A stretch of 64,000 bases of DNA from Stieleria bergensis (GCA_007745635.1 CP036272.1:404089-468088); one strand, 5' to 3'. Counted from the first letter of the stretch, positions 34,507 to 44,911 are shown. Numbers and translations are program-made. Notes: a model not told the origin generated them from the letters alone.

Positions 34507-34537
34507 GGCCCTCACCAATGAAGGAAAGTGTGAGGCC
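34507..34537. repeat. Inverted repeat at the start of the RAYT gene
   Basis: GGCC-C-TCAC (34507-34515) pairs with GTGA-GGCC (34530-34537) with one bulged base and a 14-base loop. It sits eight bases before the transposase start on the minus strand, where it could be part of the element's end or a leader hairpin that limits transposase translation. Confidence 0.6.
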
Positions 34538-34771
34538 GGAGCAGTGCAACGGCGCGCACACCCAGCCATCCAAAAAACGATGAACTGAAGTGGGCATCAT
34601 TGCGTGCACTTCTAAAGACCGCTCAGAAACGCCGGGCTCTCCCCGACAGGCAGTCAACCACTATTAAAAGACCCTCGCACACTGATGGTCAACATCCAAA
34701 AAGAAATTCCTCACAAAAAAAACGAATGGCCGTTTGCTAGCAATCATGCTCAAAACGCGTCGCGGAAATGA

Positions 34772-36076
34772 TCACTTGGAGTTGGCTCGCCGATCGATCC
34801 AACGCTTTGATTTGGCCTGAAAACGCGGCAAACTACCTTCTGTCACTGATTGGACATCAATCCGCATTGCCAATCGTGACTGAAAGAGACGACTCAATGC
34901 GTCGCAACGATCTGGGGATAACTCCGCTTCTACATGTAGACTGTCCATTTCGCCTTGCTTGTCAATGAAGACTCTAAACTCAGTGGTCGCATCGAGCTGC
35001 CGCACGATAGCCTCAAGACTACTCGGGAAAATATTCACCCCACGCACCACCACCATATTATCGGCTCGCCCCAGGACTCCTCCTTCTAAAAACAGGAAAC
35101 GACATTCCTGGTCGTGTTCCAGTTGAGGATTGATCATGTCACCTGTGCGGTACCGAATCGCCGGTCCACCAAATCGTCCCAGTCCAGTCAGGATTAATTC
35201 AGAGGGCTCGCCCTCCCGCGCTGGCCGCCCTTGTGGACAGCCATCATCAAAGCACAGACACTCGGCAATGAACTCTGTCTCGATGACATGGATCCCACTG
35301 CCTGCCTTGTCCCCAAACCCCCAAGCGCCTAACTCACTGGCGCCTACATGGTCGATGACCCTCGCCCCCCATCCATTGGAAATGCGTTCGCGAATTTCGG
35401 AAACGCTTCCGCCAGGTTCGCCAGCGACAATCAGTCGAGTCACAGGGCTCGATGCCAAATCCATTCCAAGCCTGCCCGCAGTCTCCAGCAGGTGAAGTGC
35501 ATACGTTGGTGTGCAGCAGACGAGCGTGCAATCCTGTTCGACGATCATTTGCAGTCGAGTTTCGCTGGACATGCCCCCACCCGGAACAACCATTGCGCCA
35601 GCTTGAATGAAGGCGTCACAGGCTGTCCAGAACCCAATGAAGGGCCCAAAGGAGAACGCCATCATGGCGGTGTCCTGATCGGTGACCTCAGCAGCCGTTA
35701 GGACATGCTGCCAGCAGTTCAGCCACCAACCCCAATCTTGTTTGGTGTCAAAGACTGGCATCGGATGCCCGCTTGTTCCACTGGTTTGATGGTAACGAGT
35801 GTACTGTCCCCTTTCTTCGGAGAAAATCTTGCCGGGTTGTCCTCTCGTGTTGGGGATCAAATCCTGCTTCGTTAACAGTGGTATCTGGGCCAGTTGGTCC
35901 AGCGAAGTCAGCGGGAGTCGTACTTCAGAATGTCGCTCCCGGTAGAACGGATGGTCGGCAACATGCGTTAGCAGATTGTTTAATCGCTCAAGTTGGTGTC
36001 TTTGTAATCTCTCCCGTGAGAGGTTCCACTGCGTCTTAATCTGCTCTGAATCATTTCGTTGACTATCCAAGACCAT
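34772..36076 (-). CDS. Phenylacetate-CoA ligase-like adenylating enzyme (PaaK family)
   Basis: An ANL-superfamily adenylate-forming enzyme of 434 residues, the size of PaaK/coenzyme F390 synthetase-like proteins. The N-terminal part has the LLTKQDLIPN segment, followed by the AMP-binding loop YHQTSGTSGHP (about residues 95-105), VIDHVGASELGAWG further on, RYRTGD near residue 315, and the lid-domain start GRADNMVVVRGVNIFP near 345. These are diagnostic for the PaaK branch. The acid it activates is unknown; no phenylacetate genes are nearby. A GTG precedes the ATG at 36076; the ATG was chosen. It is a single gene, downstream end near the RAYT gene's upstream region. Confidence 0.88.
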   Translation of the reverse strand: MVLDSQRNDSEQIKTQWNLSRERLQRHQLERLNNLLTHVADHPFYRERHSEVRLPLTSLDQLAQIPLLTKQDLIPNTRGQPGKIFSEERGQYTRYHQTSGTSGHPMPVFDTKQDWGWWLNCWQHVLTAAEVTDQDTAMMAFSFGPFIGFWTACDAFIQAGAMVVPGGGMSSETRLQMIVEQDCTLVCCTPTYALHLLETAGRLGMDLASSPVTRLIVAGEPGGSVSEIRERISNGWGARVIDHVGASELGAWGFGDKAGSGIHVIETEFIAECLCFDDGCPQGRPAREGEPSELILTGLGRFGGPAIRYRTGDMINPQLEHDQECRFLFLEGGVLGRADNMVVVRGVNIFPSSLEAIVRQLDATTEFRVFIDKQGEMDSLHVEAELSPDRCDALSRLFQSRLAMRIDVQSVTEGSLPRFQAKSKRWIDRRANSK

Positions 36077-36498
36077 CACCTTTTTATTCTCAGCTTTCCG
36101 CTCGTTACAGTTGCCGTCTCCCGCAGACTTATCGGCTCAAAAACAGCCCAGCGAACTCTTTCCGGTGGCAAAATCAAGGGGGCTCATTTTCGCCCCAGAT
36201 CCTCACTCTGAATGTCCTGCCTGAAGACGGTGAAGGAACGGTTAAGAAAACATTATAAAGACATTTTGGCGTTGAATGCCGAGCCTCCCCCGATGACTTT
36301 TTGCCGTACAACTTACGTCCGCAGGCGGTGAGTTAGATGGTGGCAGGTTCATCTTCCGATGGTGACCAAGTCCGTTATTTAAAGGCCGGTGACGATCGCC
36401 CTCAGGCACCCATTGAGTTCTGTGGCGGTTTCCTTTGTTCTCGTTGCGTCTCCCCATTCCAGAGCGTCGCTTTCACGGCTCCGAGCACCAAATCCACT
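36077..36498. other. Divergent gap upstream of the DUF1559 gene
   Basis: No separate gene is supported. The frame of the DUF1559 gene is open back to 36337, but residues before the ATG at 36499 do not look like a protein. Promoters for both flanking genes should lie here. Confidence 0.5.
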
Positions 36499-37719
36499 AT
36501 GACACCTCAATCCACACTCCGCAACTCGTTGAAACCAACTCGTCTTGGCTTCACGCTGATCGAGTTGCTGGTCGTGATCAGCATCATTGGTATTCTGGCT
36601 TCGCTGACGCTGCCCGCGATTGCCAAAGCGCGTGAAGCAGCTCGTAGTGCACAGTGCACCTCCAACCTGCGTCAGTTTGGCATCGCGCTTCTGACGCGAG
36701 CTTCCTCCGTTCCCGGAGAGCAGCTTTGTTCGGGAAACTTTGACTACGGTCGCGATGGTGTGCCGACTGAAACCGGTTGGGTACACGACATCGTCAGTCG
36801 TGGAGCTGGTTCTGTCGGCGAAATGCTCTGTCCAAGTAATACAGCGACTACCAGCAAGGCGATTGAAGAGCTAATGACGTTCTCCGCCGCTGACCTGAAC
36901 AACTCAGCATGCTTTCCTGATCGCCGCGGTTCGCTGACCTACACCACAGACACTGGCGTCGTCAAATCAAACGTGGTCCGTCTGATCGCCCCCGACTCGG
37001 CTGATCCTAATCTAGGCAATGGCAGTGTCCTCGGGCCAGGCCAACGGGCAGCGGCCGTCAATCGCCGCGCCATCGAGCAGGGTTACAACACCAACTACGC
37101 AGCAACCTGGTTCCTCACGCGATCAGGATTCACGCCTGATAGCAGTGGTAACCCCACCGCGAAGAATGCTAGTTGCGCCCGAGACATGCGAGGAAAGAAT
37201 ATCACTGACGGTCCAGTGCGACTGCGAAACCTCGAGTCCGCGTTTCCACCTAAGTCGATCATTCCGCTGCTCTGTGACGCCTCTCCCACAGGAGTTCTCA
37301 GCGTCTCGGTGGGTGACTTCGATGCCGGAACGCTTTACGCCACACCGATCGTTGGTGGTCCTGTCGTCCACACTCCAGGTTTGTCGGCTTCCAATGGTGA
37401 AAGCTTGCAGTACTTGCGAGCACCCGAATTCCCAGATGGCTTCAGCCGAACTGGGGTCAATGGCTGGCAGTACACTTGGGACTTCAAGACTCGGCAAGAT
37501 TACCGAGGCATCATGCCGGTGCACCTCGGTGTTGCTAAGGTATTGATGGCCGATGGTTCGGTGCAGTCGTTGTACGATTACAACAACGATCAGTACATCA
37601 ATAACGGATTCACGATTAACTCCGCTAGTGCCTCATACTGGACGAGTAACGACGTTGAAGCGGACGATACCAAGTTGGCCAGCTTTTACTCGCTATTCTC
37701 AGAAGGCCCCATCCAGTAG
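36499..37719 (+). CDS. DUF1559 protein with prepilin-type N-terminus
   Basis: A 406-residue pseudopilin-like protein of the planctomycete-expanded DUF1559 family. A short basic leader is followed by the prepilin peptidase site and helix [20 protein letters not shown], with the mature Glu at +5, then the C-terminal globular domain that ends with the family segment [22 protein letters not shown]. Cleavage by a prepilin peptidase and assembly or secretion at the surface are expected by analogy; the role in planctomycetes is unproved and these genomes have dozens of copies. The ATG at 36499 was chosen because the leader begins there, although the frame is open upstream. No pilus genes are nearby. 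Confidence 0.92.
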   Translation: MTPQSTLRNSLKPTRLGFTLIELLVVISIIGILASLTLPAIAKAREAARSAQCTSNLRQFGIALLTRASSVPGEQLCSGNFDYGRDGVPTETGWVHDIVSRGAGSVGEMLCPSNTATTSKAIEELMTFSAADLNNSACFPDRRGSLTYTTDTGVVKSNVVRLIAPDSADPNLGNGSVLGPGQRAAAVNRRAIEQGYNTNYAATWFLTRSGFTPDSSGNPTAKNASCARDMRGKNITDGPVRLRNLESAFPPKSIIPLLCDASPTGVLSVSVGDFDAGTLYATPIVGGPVVHTPGLSASNGESLQYLRAPEFPDGFSRTGVNGWQYTWDFKTRQDYRGIMPVHLGVAKVLMADGSVQSLYDYNNDQYINNGFTINSASASYWTSNDVEADDTKLASFYSLFSEGPIQ

Positions 37720-37942
37720 CTCGCTGGATGTTGGTGATTGGTTCATCAGAGCCTGCTAGGAATGCCGCCAAGATGCGGCGTTCCCTCGGTTAGCGACTCA
37801 TTGAGACTGCAGCAGTGCCGGTCGCTCTGGCGCGGCGCAAGATTGGCAAGCGCTGCATCGCCATGGCCCGCTGTCGAAAAGTGCCGATGGCGAGTAAACT
37901 TGGTGGGACAGCTCCGGCCCGTCCCTCGAATTTGCTACGTCA

Positions 37943-38701
37943 ATGAGCAACCTTATCACCCAGCGTTATGGCAGTTTAGACTGCCACGTCATCGATCATG
38001 AGCCCGCAACAAAGGCTGCGAATTCACCTCAGGTGCTCTTCGTGCTCTGTCATGGATTTGGTGCACCGGGCTCGGATCTTGTCGATGTCGGTCGGGCATT
38101 AGGGCAGTTTGCCGCCAGTCAAGGCATTGCCATGCGAGTGCTCTGTCCTGAGGCGCCCATCTCCCTGGACGACATGGGGTTGCCCGGTGGCCGTGCGTGG
38201 TGGCGGTTGAACATGGCTGCCTTGATGGAGACGATCCAGGCCGAGCAATTTGAGGAGCTGCATCAGTCAGAGCCACCCGGATTAGACGAGGCTCGGCAGA
38301 TGCTCGGCGAAGTCATTCAGTTGGCCCTCCAGGAACTGAATGATGACACCGTGTTTGTGTTAGGTGGTTTCTCCCAGGGGGCGATGCTGACCATGGACAC
38401 GGCGCTCCGCGGTGATTGTCCGGCACCTCAGTTGCTGCTGCAATACAGTGGGACCGTGATTTGCGAAAGCCATTGGCGTGCCAACATGCAGCGTCTCGGT
38501 CAATCAGTTGTTTACCAGTCTCATGGTCGATGGGACCCCATTCTCCCATTTGTTTCTGCCCAGCGATTGCACGAACTGATGGAAGCGGCCGGTGTCCAGG
38601 CAAGTTTCCATGCCTTTGAAGGACAGCACTCGATTGATCAACAGTGCCTGGTCGATTCGGCGCAGGCCTTGCTGCAACTGTTAGGTGATCAATCCAAGTA
38701 G
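37943..38701 (+). CDS. Carboxylesterase/phospholipase-type alpha/beta hydrolase
   Basis: A 252-residue alpha/beta hydrolase of the phospholipase/carboxylesterase (YpfH-like) kind. The first strand leads to the oxyanion HGFGAPGSDL, the nucleophile elbow is GGFSQGAM (GxSxG), the acid is probably Asp in GRWDPILPF and the base is His in FEGQHSIDQ. All three catalytic residues are therefore present. It has no signal peptide, so it is cytosolic. Substrate unknown. The ATG at 37943 is clear and the gene is 222 bp after the DUF1559 gene, 109 bp before the DinB-like gene. Confidence 0.88.
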   Translation: MSNLITQRYGSLDCHVIDHEPATKAANSPQVLFVLCHGFGAPGSDLVDVGRALGQFAASQGIAMRVLCPEAPISLDDMGLPGGRAWWRLNMAALMETIQAEQFEELHQSEPPGLDEARQMLGEVIQLALQELNDDTVFVLGGFSQGAMLTMDTALRGDCPAPQLLLQYSGTVICESHWRANMQRLGQSVVYQSHGRWDPILPFVSAQRLHELMEAAGVQASFHAFEGQHSIDQQCLVDSAQALLQLLGDQSK

Positions 38702-38810
38702 CCGTTCCACGTGAGTCTGGTTGTGGGTCGTCCATTTGTCGCCAACCCGCAACTCACTTCGAACGCTCTCCATCCACCTCGTCAGTCAGTCACCATTCCA
38801 AGCCACTGCA

Positions 38811-39401
38811 ATGCAAGAGCAAGTCCAGCCAGCAACGTCATCACCCCGTCAACATTCGGTCACGCTTGCGAGTCGTCGTCCGACTGAAGAGGAATACGAC
38901 AGCGAGTATCACCAGCAGTTGATTGGCCTCGTCCCTGGACACTGTGTGCTGCAAGCCCTCAAGCAGCAGAAAACGTGGTTCAACCAGATCAGCCAGCTCG
39001 TTAGCACGGAACAGGTCGATCGCATCCATCCACCCTACCAATGGACCATCCGGCAAGTGTTTGAGCACTGTGTGAATACCGAGCGTTTGCAAGGCTACCG
39101 CATGATGGCGATCGCTGACGGAAGTCAGCCCACGCTGCCGAACTGGGACGAAAATGTGTCGGCCGATAGTCGCTTTGGTCTGGGAAACCTCACCCGTTTG
39201 ATTGATGAATGGAATCACCTGCGCCAGGCGAATGTGGATTTGTTGGTCCGCTTGACGCCCAGGTCATGGCAGCCGGCAGGAAAAATCGCTGGACACCGAA
39301 TAACCGTCAGAGCTTTGGCGTGGGTGACCGCTGGGCACCTCCAGCATCATCTGCAAATCGTGGAAAAACGCTGCGGCATCACTGCGAAAGACAGCCCCTA
39401 G
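38811..39401 (+). CDS. DinB-like domain protein
   Basis: A 196-residue helical protein of the DinB/YfiT metalloenzyme-like superfamily. Conserved-position histidines are visible: [15 protein letters not shown] (His with Asp/Glu nearby) and [13 protein letters not shown] near the C-terminus, which is the His pair that binds metal in this fold. The usual DinB domain follows a 35-residue Gln/Ser/Thr-rich N-terminus. Members act as thiol-dependent S-transferases or maleylpyruvate isomerases; the substrate here is unknown. ATG at 38811 was chosen over 38721, as the extra upstream residues look noncoding. It is followed by obg after 46 bp. Confidence 0.8.
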   Translation: MQEQVQPATSSPRQHSVTLASRRPTEEEYDSEYHQQLIGLVPGHCVLQALKQQKTWFNQISQLVSTEQVDRIHPPYQWTIRQVFEHCVNTERLQGYRMMAIADGSQPTLPNWDENVSADSRFGLGNLTRLIDEWNHLRQANVDLLVRLTPRSWQPAGKIAGHRITVRALAWVTAGHLQHHLQIVEKRCGITAKDSP

Positions 39402-39447
39402 CTGCTACAGTGAGCGGTTTGAGCCCTCCCACACAAATCGAAGTAGC

Positions 39448-40632
39448 ATGTTTGTTGACCGAGTCCAAATTGAGTTACACGCCGGTCGTGGCGGCGATGG
39501 TTGTTTCAGCATGCGCCGCGAAAAGTACGTTCCGCGCGGTGGTCCAAATGGCGGCGATGGCGGCAACGGTGGCAGCTTGATCTTTGAAGCCAGGCTTGGT
39601 GTGAATTCCCTTTCCGCCTACGCCAACCGCAAGTTCTATCGTGCACCCAAAGGGAGCCCAGGCCAGGGGGCCTTACGGCATGGTCGTCGTGGGCGCGATC
39701 AAGTCTTGCTGGTTCCTCCAGGGACCACCGTCATTGACGGTGAACAAGGCTTTGTGATCAAAGACCTGACGCAGCACGGAGATCGTTTCGTGATCGCTCG
39801 CGGCGGAAAAGGGGGCAAGGGGAACGCTCACTTTAAATCCAGCACCAATCAGGCGCCACGCGAGTTCACACGCGGTGACGAAGGCGAGGCGCGGACGGTG
39901 ATCCTAGAGTTGAAATCCATCGCCGATGTTGGCTTGGTTGGTAAACCGAATGCTGGCAAAAGCACGTTGCTCAGTCGTATCACAGCGGCCCGTCCAGAAA
40001 TCGCTGACTATCCATTCACGACCAAGCATCCAAATCTTGGAATCGTTGAACTTGATGCTGCCAACTCGTTTGTTCTCGCTGATATTCCCGGTCTGATCGA
40101 AGGGGCCAGTGATGGAGTTGGTTTGGGGCACGAGTTCCTGCGACACGTCGAGCGCGCCGGCTTGTTGGTTCACCTTGTCGAACCGCTGCCTACCGATCAA
40201 ACCGATCCCATCGAAAACTATCAATCGATCCGCAACGAATTGGCTCAATACGATCAGTCCTTGGCCGAACGCGATGAGATTCTAGCGGTCAGTAAGTGTG
40301 AATTGCCCGAAGCCCAAGAGGTTGCCGAGGAGCTGCAGAAGCTCACTGATCGCAAGGTTTATTTGATCAGTGCCATGACAGGCGAAGGCTTGGATGCGCT
40401 CAAAACCGAAGTCATGGATCAAGTGCGTAGTCGTCGCGAATCGCAGATCGATGCCGGGGAAGAACCACTGCAAGTCCAGTCGGAGTTGCCGCCACCAAAA
40501 CGACGCCGCGTGCCGCCCCACCTAGCCGGCCCGACCGCTAGTTTGTCGGATCAAGTGCAAGCCAAAGACTATCTTGATACCGACGAGCCCATCCAGGGAC
40601 AGGAAGGAGATCGCGGAGACGGCAACACGTGA
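39448..40632 (+). CDS. obg: Obg GTPase (ObgE/CgtA)
   Basis: A ribosome-associated GTPase that works in 50S assembly and stress response. The Gly-rich Obg domain fills residues 1-155 ([20 protein letters not shown]), then the G domain has P-loop [11 protein letters not shown], the switch segment with TT of KHPNLGIVE and DIPGLIEG (G3), and SKCE (G4 like). Length 394 includes a C-terminal tail rich in Arg/Pro/Asp that differs from other bacteria. The stop codon overlaps the GTG of coaX, so the two are translationally coupled. Essential in most bacteria. Confidence 0.97.
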   Translation: MFVDRVQIELHAGRGGDGCFSMRREKYVPRGGPNGGDGGNGGSLIFEARLGVNSLSAYANRKFYRAPKGSPGQGALRHGRRGRDQVLLVPPGTTVIDGEQGFVIKDLTQHGDRFVIARGGKGGKGNAHFKSSTNQAPREFTRGDEGEARTVILELKSIADVGLVGKPNAGKSTLLSRITAARPEIADYPFTTKHPNLGIVELDAANSFVLADIPGLIEGASDGVGLGHEFLRHVERAGLLVHLVEPLPTDQTDPIENYQSIRNELAQYDQSLAERDEILAVSKCELPEAQEVAEELQKLTDRKVYLISAMTGEGLDALKTEVMDQVRSRRESQIDAGEEPLQVQSELPPPKRRRVPPHLAGPTASLSDQVQAKDYLDTDEPIQGQEGDRGDGNT

Positions 40633-41687
40633 GTCAGCCCGTTTGCCGCATCGCGCTCGATATCGGGAACTCTGCCGCGAAAGTGCTGATCGAACCGGTC
40701 GCCGACGCCTCGGGGCAGTCCGTGCCCCAGTTGCAATCAGCGAGCTTCCTCTTTGCTGCGCAAACCGAAGGGCAGGGTGATTGGACCGATCAGCTTTGTC
40801 GTTGGGTCGCAAAGTGCCTGTCCCCTAATGAGGCAATGTCCCCTAATGAGGCGCTGTCCCCGAATGCGGCGCTGTCTGTTTCCGATCCCGTTTCGATCCG
40901 GTGGTGGGTCAGTACCGTCAATCATCGCGCCAGCGAACAGCTCAAACGCTTTCTAGCCGATCAACAGGGGCCGCGATCGGACTCTTGCGAATCGGGTTTG
41001 CTTCGAAAACTCATGTCGGCATCGTCATTTGACGATTGCTGGCGAGAGATCAGTTATCGTGACATCCCTTTGCAGTTGCACGTTGACCGTCCACAGCGGG
41101 TTGGTATTGATCGGTTGCTTGGTGCTTATGGGGCAGCGAACCGATTCGGTGCCCCGGTGATGGTCGTCGATGCCGGGTCAGCGATGACGCTGGACTTGGT
41201 GACTCAGGGGGCATCGCAGCGCAGTGATTCTGCTGACGCTTCTGACACTGCTGGGCAGTTTGCATTCTGCGGAGGTGCGATTTTGCCGGGTCTGCGGATG
41301 CAGCAAAGCGCTTTGGCAGCTGGTGCGGAGGCTCTGGCGAATTTTGGTTCCTTGGCCCTCTCTGGCGAGGGGCCGTCTCAGCGAGGGGCAGACGCTGGTT
41401 TTCCCAGTGCTGCAGCAGTGCCCGCTCTGGGGCCGGCCCGCGACACGCGCTCTGCCATTCAGCTAGGTGTCCAGGCCGCAACCGTTGGCGGAGTCACTTG
41501 GTTGTGGCAAAAGTATCGGGAAAATCTTCAGCAAGCGACATCAGGGCCTAAGATTCCGGAGCTGCCGATCGTTATCACTGGGGGTGACGGGACGGAAATA
41601 TCAGCATATCTAGGGCAATGCCACGAATTGGTCCCCAACTTGGTTTGCTTCGCCTTGCTCGATCTCGCTCGTTCAGCCACGGTCTAA
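40629..41687 (+). CDS. coaX: Type III pantothenate kinase CoaX
   Basis: CoaX phosphorylates pantothenate, the first step of coenzyme A synthesis, and lacks sequence similarity to CoaA. The 352-residue product has the ASKHA-fold motifs: [11 protein letters not shown] at residues 9-19, [24 protein letters not shown] and [10 protein letters not shown]. It is about 95 longer than the usual 255 residues; part of the excess is an 18-bp in-frame repeat (40818-40871), another part a Ser/Asp-rich loop near [17 protein letters not shown] start overlaps the obg stop by 4 bases. Type III enzymes need K+ or ammonium and are not inhibited by CoA, known from the family. Confidence 0.92.
   Translation: MSQPVCRIALDIGNSAAKVLIEPVADASGQSVPQLQSASFLFAAQTEGQGDWTDQLCRWVAKCLSPNEAMSPNEALSPNAALSVSDPVSIRWWVSTVNHRASEQLKRFLADQQGPRSDSCESGLLRKLMSASSFDDCWREISYRDIPLQLHVDRPQRVGIDRLLGAYGAANRFGAPVMVVDAGSAMTLDLVTQGASQRSDSADASDTAGQFAFCGGAILPGLRMQQSALAAGAEALANFGSLALSGEGPSQRGADAGFPSAAAVPALGPARDTRSAIQLGVQAATVGGVTWLWQKYRENLQQATSGPKIPELPIVITGGDGTEISAYLGQCHELVPNLVCFALLDLARSATV
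40818..40871 (+). repeat. In-frame 18-bp tandem repeat inside coaX
   Basis: Three units of roughly CTGTCCCCTAATGAGGCG encode [12 protein letters not shown] and LSPNAA. Changes are concentrated in the third copy and the first base of the second. It inserts a linker into the kinase without breaking the frame. Confidence 0.93.
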
Positions 41688-42001
41688 TCCATATCGCAGA
41701 CTTGGTTTAGCCGGGAATGGGGAAAGATTGCCGGGTATTTCACGGTGTTCTAGCCGTTTGGGCAATGCAGCGCCCCGTCTTCCAAGCCGTCGAATCTTTG
41801 GTTGCTGGCCGACAAAATGGCTGCCGGTCGCCAAAAAGGGCTCTTTTTGCGGCCATCGCATTTGTAAAAGGATCCTCAGTGCCCCAGAAATGCTCCCTAT
41901 TAAGGTTCGCCCTACTCGTCGAAGCTCCTAGAATGACCTGGGGTGTTTTGACGAAATCGCGACCGAACCGCATGTTTCATTACTAACCGATTCTCTCAAT
42001 C
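41688..42001. other. Gap after coaX
   Basis: These 314 bases hold no supported gene, repeat or clear terminator. Promoter for the Pro/Glu-repeat gene is expected at the right end. Confidence 0.45.
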
Positions 42002-43681
42002 GTGCCGCTTAATTCCGTGATGACTGCTTCGAAACTTTCTGACTTACTTCCGATTGATGCCTCCGTGATTCACCCCACGCCTTATCAGGTGTTTGGGCTG
42101 GTTGATGGTGAAGCGGATCGTGAGAAAATCAAGTCAGCTGTCAAAGGCGTTTATCACCATTTGAAGCAGGCCAAAGAGACTGCAGATCCGGCAACTTGGA
42201 ATCAAGCCGCGTCACTTGTCGAGGCAGCGCGCAAGCAATTGTCACAACAGGTCGCAGCGGGCGACAGCAGTGTTGGTCAGCCAACGAGTGCGATTCCCGC
42301 TGGGGCTCAACAGCCAGCTGCTCCAGCTGCTGACCCACTGGCCGACTTGTTACCAGGTGGGACTGGCGCTGCTGCTGCGGATCCCAATGCAGTGTTAGGG
42401 CTCAACCCACAGTCTTCGGCTGTTACGCCTCCGCTGGGAATGCCACCGTTGGGCGCCGCACCAACCTCCAACGTCTTAGGTAGCGTTCCCGCACAGCCCG
42501 CCGCCGTGCCGCAGTCGGCGCCGGTTGCTGCCAATGCTCCGGTTGCTGCCAATGCTCCTGTGGCTGCAGTCAGTCAAGCCGCTCCAGGATGGAAGCCACG
42601 AACATCATCCAAGCGACGCCGTAAACGATCCTCCATGATGCCGGTCCTGTTCGGCTTGACCGTCCTTGGCATGGTGGGGTGCATCGGCTTTTTGCTGTGG
42701 TTCATCAATCAACCGCCAGAGCCAGGCGGCAGCGGACGAACCGTGATCGCCTCAGCCCCGACGCCTGCGAAAGTCCCTTCCAAGCCGCGTCCCAAAGGGG
42801 ATGGCGTCATGGGAGAGGTTCCGTCGAGTGGGACCGCGGGTTCGGTTCGCAACGGAGGCAATCGCACCGGTTCGGGTCTGTCGAGTGTGATGCCCGGACG
42901 CAATCCAGGCATGGCACCGGTCGACACGGGGAACGGCATCACCATGACAGGCAACAGTGGCAACAACCCGGCGATGGTGACGCCAATGCCAAAGCCTAAC
43001 TTGCCAATGCCAGAGCCCACCGAGCCAGAGCCCACCGAGCCAGAGCCCACCGAGCCAGAGCCCACCGAGCCAGAACCCATGGAGCCAGAGCCGATGGAGC
43101 CAGAACCCATGGAGCCAGAGACTCCCACACTGACTCCCGAGATGGTTCTGCAGGGTGATCAGGAAATCGCGGCGGTCACCAAGTTGATCCAGTCCGCCGA
43201 CTGGGACCAAATGAAAGATGCCGCGGAGAAGCTTTCTCAAAAGAAGCAGCTAACCGATGAGCAACGGCAGCGTGCAGACAGTCTGTATGACATTGCTGAC
43301 CTCGCCTCGTTCTATCGCGGTGCGATCACGCGCGGCCTCGGCACGTTAAACGCCGGAGCGATGTTCGAGGTCGCCCCAGGATTGCCAGTCGTCGTTTCTG
43401 AAGCGAATTCGGAAGGCTTGAGCATCATGGTGGACAAACGGATTAAGTCATACACCTTGGATTCTCTGCCCGAGCGATTGACAGAGAAGTTGGCTGAGTT
43501 TGCACTCGATGCGGATCGACCGGACTCCATAGCAGGTTTGGCGTTGTATCGTCTGATTCATCCCAAGACGAATGACGAGTACAAGGCCGACGCATTAAGC
43601 TTGCTGCAGTCCGTTGACGGTCAACTGGAAATGGTTGATACCGAATCACTGCAAGCGGTGGCGGCAGAGATTTTCAACTGA
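42002..43681 (+). CDS. Membrane protein with Pro-Glu repeat linker
   Basis: A protein of up to 559 residues that I cannot name. The N-terminal 70 residues include a helical domain starting HPTPYQVFGLVDGEADREK that resembles a short J-like or saposin-free helical bundle. An Ala/Pro-rich linker leads to a basic patch and one membrane helix (MMPVLFGLTVLGMVGCIGFL, about 216-235). A long low-complexity extracytoplasmic stretch carries seven PEP(T/M)E repeats (43013-43117), ending in a helical C-terminal domain (about 380-559). The start is uncertain: GTG at 42002, or ATG at 42020. The layout suggests an envelope-spanning tether like TonB, but no TonB-type C-terminus is seen. Confidence 0.75.
   Translation: MPLNSVMTASKLSDLLPIDASVIHPTPYQVFGLVDGEADREKIKSAVKGVYHHLKQAKETADPATWNQAASLVEAARKQLSQQVAAGDSSVGQPTSAIPAGAQQPAAPAADPLADLLPGGTGAAAADPNAVLGLNPQSSAVTPPLGMPPLGAAPTSNVLGSVPAQPAAVPQSAPVAANAPVAANAPVAAVSQAAPGWKPRTSSKRRRKRSSMMPVLFGLTVLGMVGCIGFLLWFINQPPEPGGSGRTVIASAPTPAKVPSKPRPKGDGVMGEVPSSGTAGSVRNGGNRTGSGLSSVMPGRNPGMAPVDTGNGITMTGNSGNNPAMVTPMPKPNLPMPEPTEPEPTEPEPTEPEPTEPEPMEPEPMEPEPMEPETPTLTPEMVLQGDQEIAAVTKLIQSADWDQMKDAAEKLSQKKQLTDEQRQRADSLYDIADLASFYRGAITRGLGTLNAGAMFEVAPGLPVVVSEANSEGLSIMVDKRIKSYTLDSLPERLTEKLAEFALDADRPDSIAGLALYRLIHPKTNDEYKADALSLLQSVDGQLEMVDTESLQAVAAEIFN
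43013..43117 (+). repeat. In-frame 15-bp tandem repeat, seven copies
   Basis: Four copies of GAGCCCACCGAGCCA are followed by three diverged copies carrying ATG in place of ACC. They encode PEPTE and PEPME units in the extracytoplasmic linker of the membrane protein. Confidence 0.95.
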
Positions 43682-43697
43682 ATCGAACTGTCTGAGT

Positions 43698-44693
43698 TCA
43701 GTTCACTTGATTTCTGAGCGGTTGTCCTTGCAGCGCTCGGAGCACCTCTTTGGCTCCTTTGGTACGAAACTCTTCAGCTCCCTGGTCGCAATAAAACGCG
43801 CTATGCGGTGTCAGGATTAACCGATCGTGCGCCGGGTGATCTGGATCACGCCAGGCTTGCAACAGAGGACTATCCGCTGCCGGTGGCTCTTGATCCAGCA
43901 CATCGATGCCAGCCCCGGCCAGTCGCCCTTCCTGTAGGGCCGTGACAACACTGTTGGTGTCAACAATGCCGCCACGAGCGGTGTTGATGAGGAAGCTTCC
44001 CTCCGGCATCATTGCGATTTCTTCTTTGCCGATCATCATGCGGGTCTGTTCAGTCAGCGGGCAATGCAGAGAAAGGATGTAGGCTGATCGGAGCAGTTCT
44101 TCCAGTGAATCAACGCGTCTGATTCCCAAGGACTTGTCCAGGCCATCGCACTGGTAGGGATCGTAAAAGACGACATCCATGCCAAAGGCTTTGGCTCGTA
44201 AAGCGGTTGCTGTGCCGATTCGTCCACAGCCCAGCAACGCAAAGGTGCGTCCTGTTAAGCGTGGGATCGGGGCTGCTTGCTCAACGCTCCACGGACCGCG
44301 ATTGTGACGCAAACGGCTATTCAAAAAGTGAGTCCCGCGCCCGAGAGACAAAGCCATTGACATCGCTGAATCAGCAACCTCATTCGTGCCGTAATCTGGG
44401 ACATTGCAGACGGGTATGTTACGCGCCGCTGCTGCTTCGAGATCAACGCCGTCATATCCAACGCCGGGGCGTACAATGACCTTGCAATGGGTGAGTCGAT
44501 CGATGGTTTTGCGAGTCAAGTGAAAGTAGTGGTAAACCATCAACGCGTCGGCGTCTTCAACTTTGCCCAGTAGTTCATCTTCACTCATGACATCCAGGGC
44601 CGTGACCACCGCATGTCCATCCAGCACGGAACGTTCATAGTGTAGCGGTTCGGTGATGAAATCAGTGATGACAACTTTGGATAAAGAACTCAT
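43698..44693 (-). CDS. D-isomer-specific 2-hydroxyacid dehydrogenase (CtBP-like)
   Basis: A NAD-dependent dehydrogenase of 331 residues, close in layout to C-terminal binding protein-like bacterial enzymes. Visible are RPGVGYDGVD and DYGTNEVADSAM (substrate side), the Rossmann loop LLGCGRIGTA, catalytic Arg in NTARGGIVD, catalytic Glu in DVLDQEPP and catalytic His in LTPHSAF. The reaction is reduction of a 2-keto acid or its reverse; the substrate is unknown. The frame is open up to 44906, but the ATG at 44693 matches the family N-terminus. It is divergent from argE-like, 218 bp away. Confidence 0.9.
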   Translation of the reverse strand: MSSLSKVVITDFITEPLHYERSVLDGHAVVTALDVMSEDELLGKVEDADALMVYHYFHLTRKTIDRLTHCKVIVRPGVGYDGVDLEAAAARNIPVCNVPDYGTNEVADSAMSMALSLGRGTHFLNSRLRHNRGPWSVEQAAPIPRLTGRTFALLGCGRIGTATALRAKAFGMDVVFYDPYQCDGLDKSLGIRRVDSLEELLRSAYILSLHCPLTEQTRMMIGKEEIAMMPEGSFLINTARGGIVDTNSVVTALQEGRLAGAGIDVLDQEPPAADSPLLQAWRDPDHPAHDRLILTPHSAFYCDQGAEEFRTKGAKEVLRALQGQPLRNQVN

Positions 44694-44911
44694 GTGGCAC
44701 CGCCGCGGGGAAAACGATCTTGAAATGTCGGAAGCGATCAGCTTGGCAAGTGGCAATCCGGCACCCAAATCATTGCTGCCTTGGGTGGTCTCAAAGAGGC
44801 GGATCGGATTGACGTCAATTCGTCGGCGCACACCTAGCGAAGCGATCGATCGGTCGTTAGGGTGATGTGTACCAGGATTATGAATCACGTTCAACCAGAT
44901 AACCATCTTTC

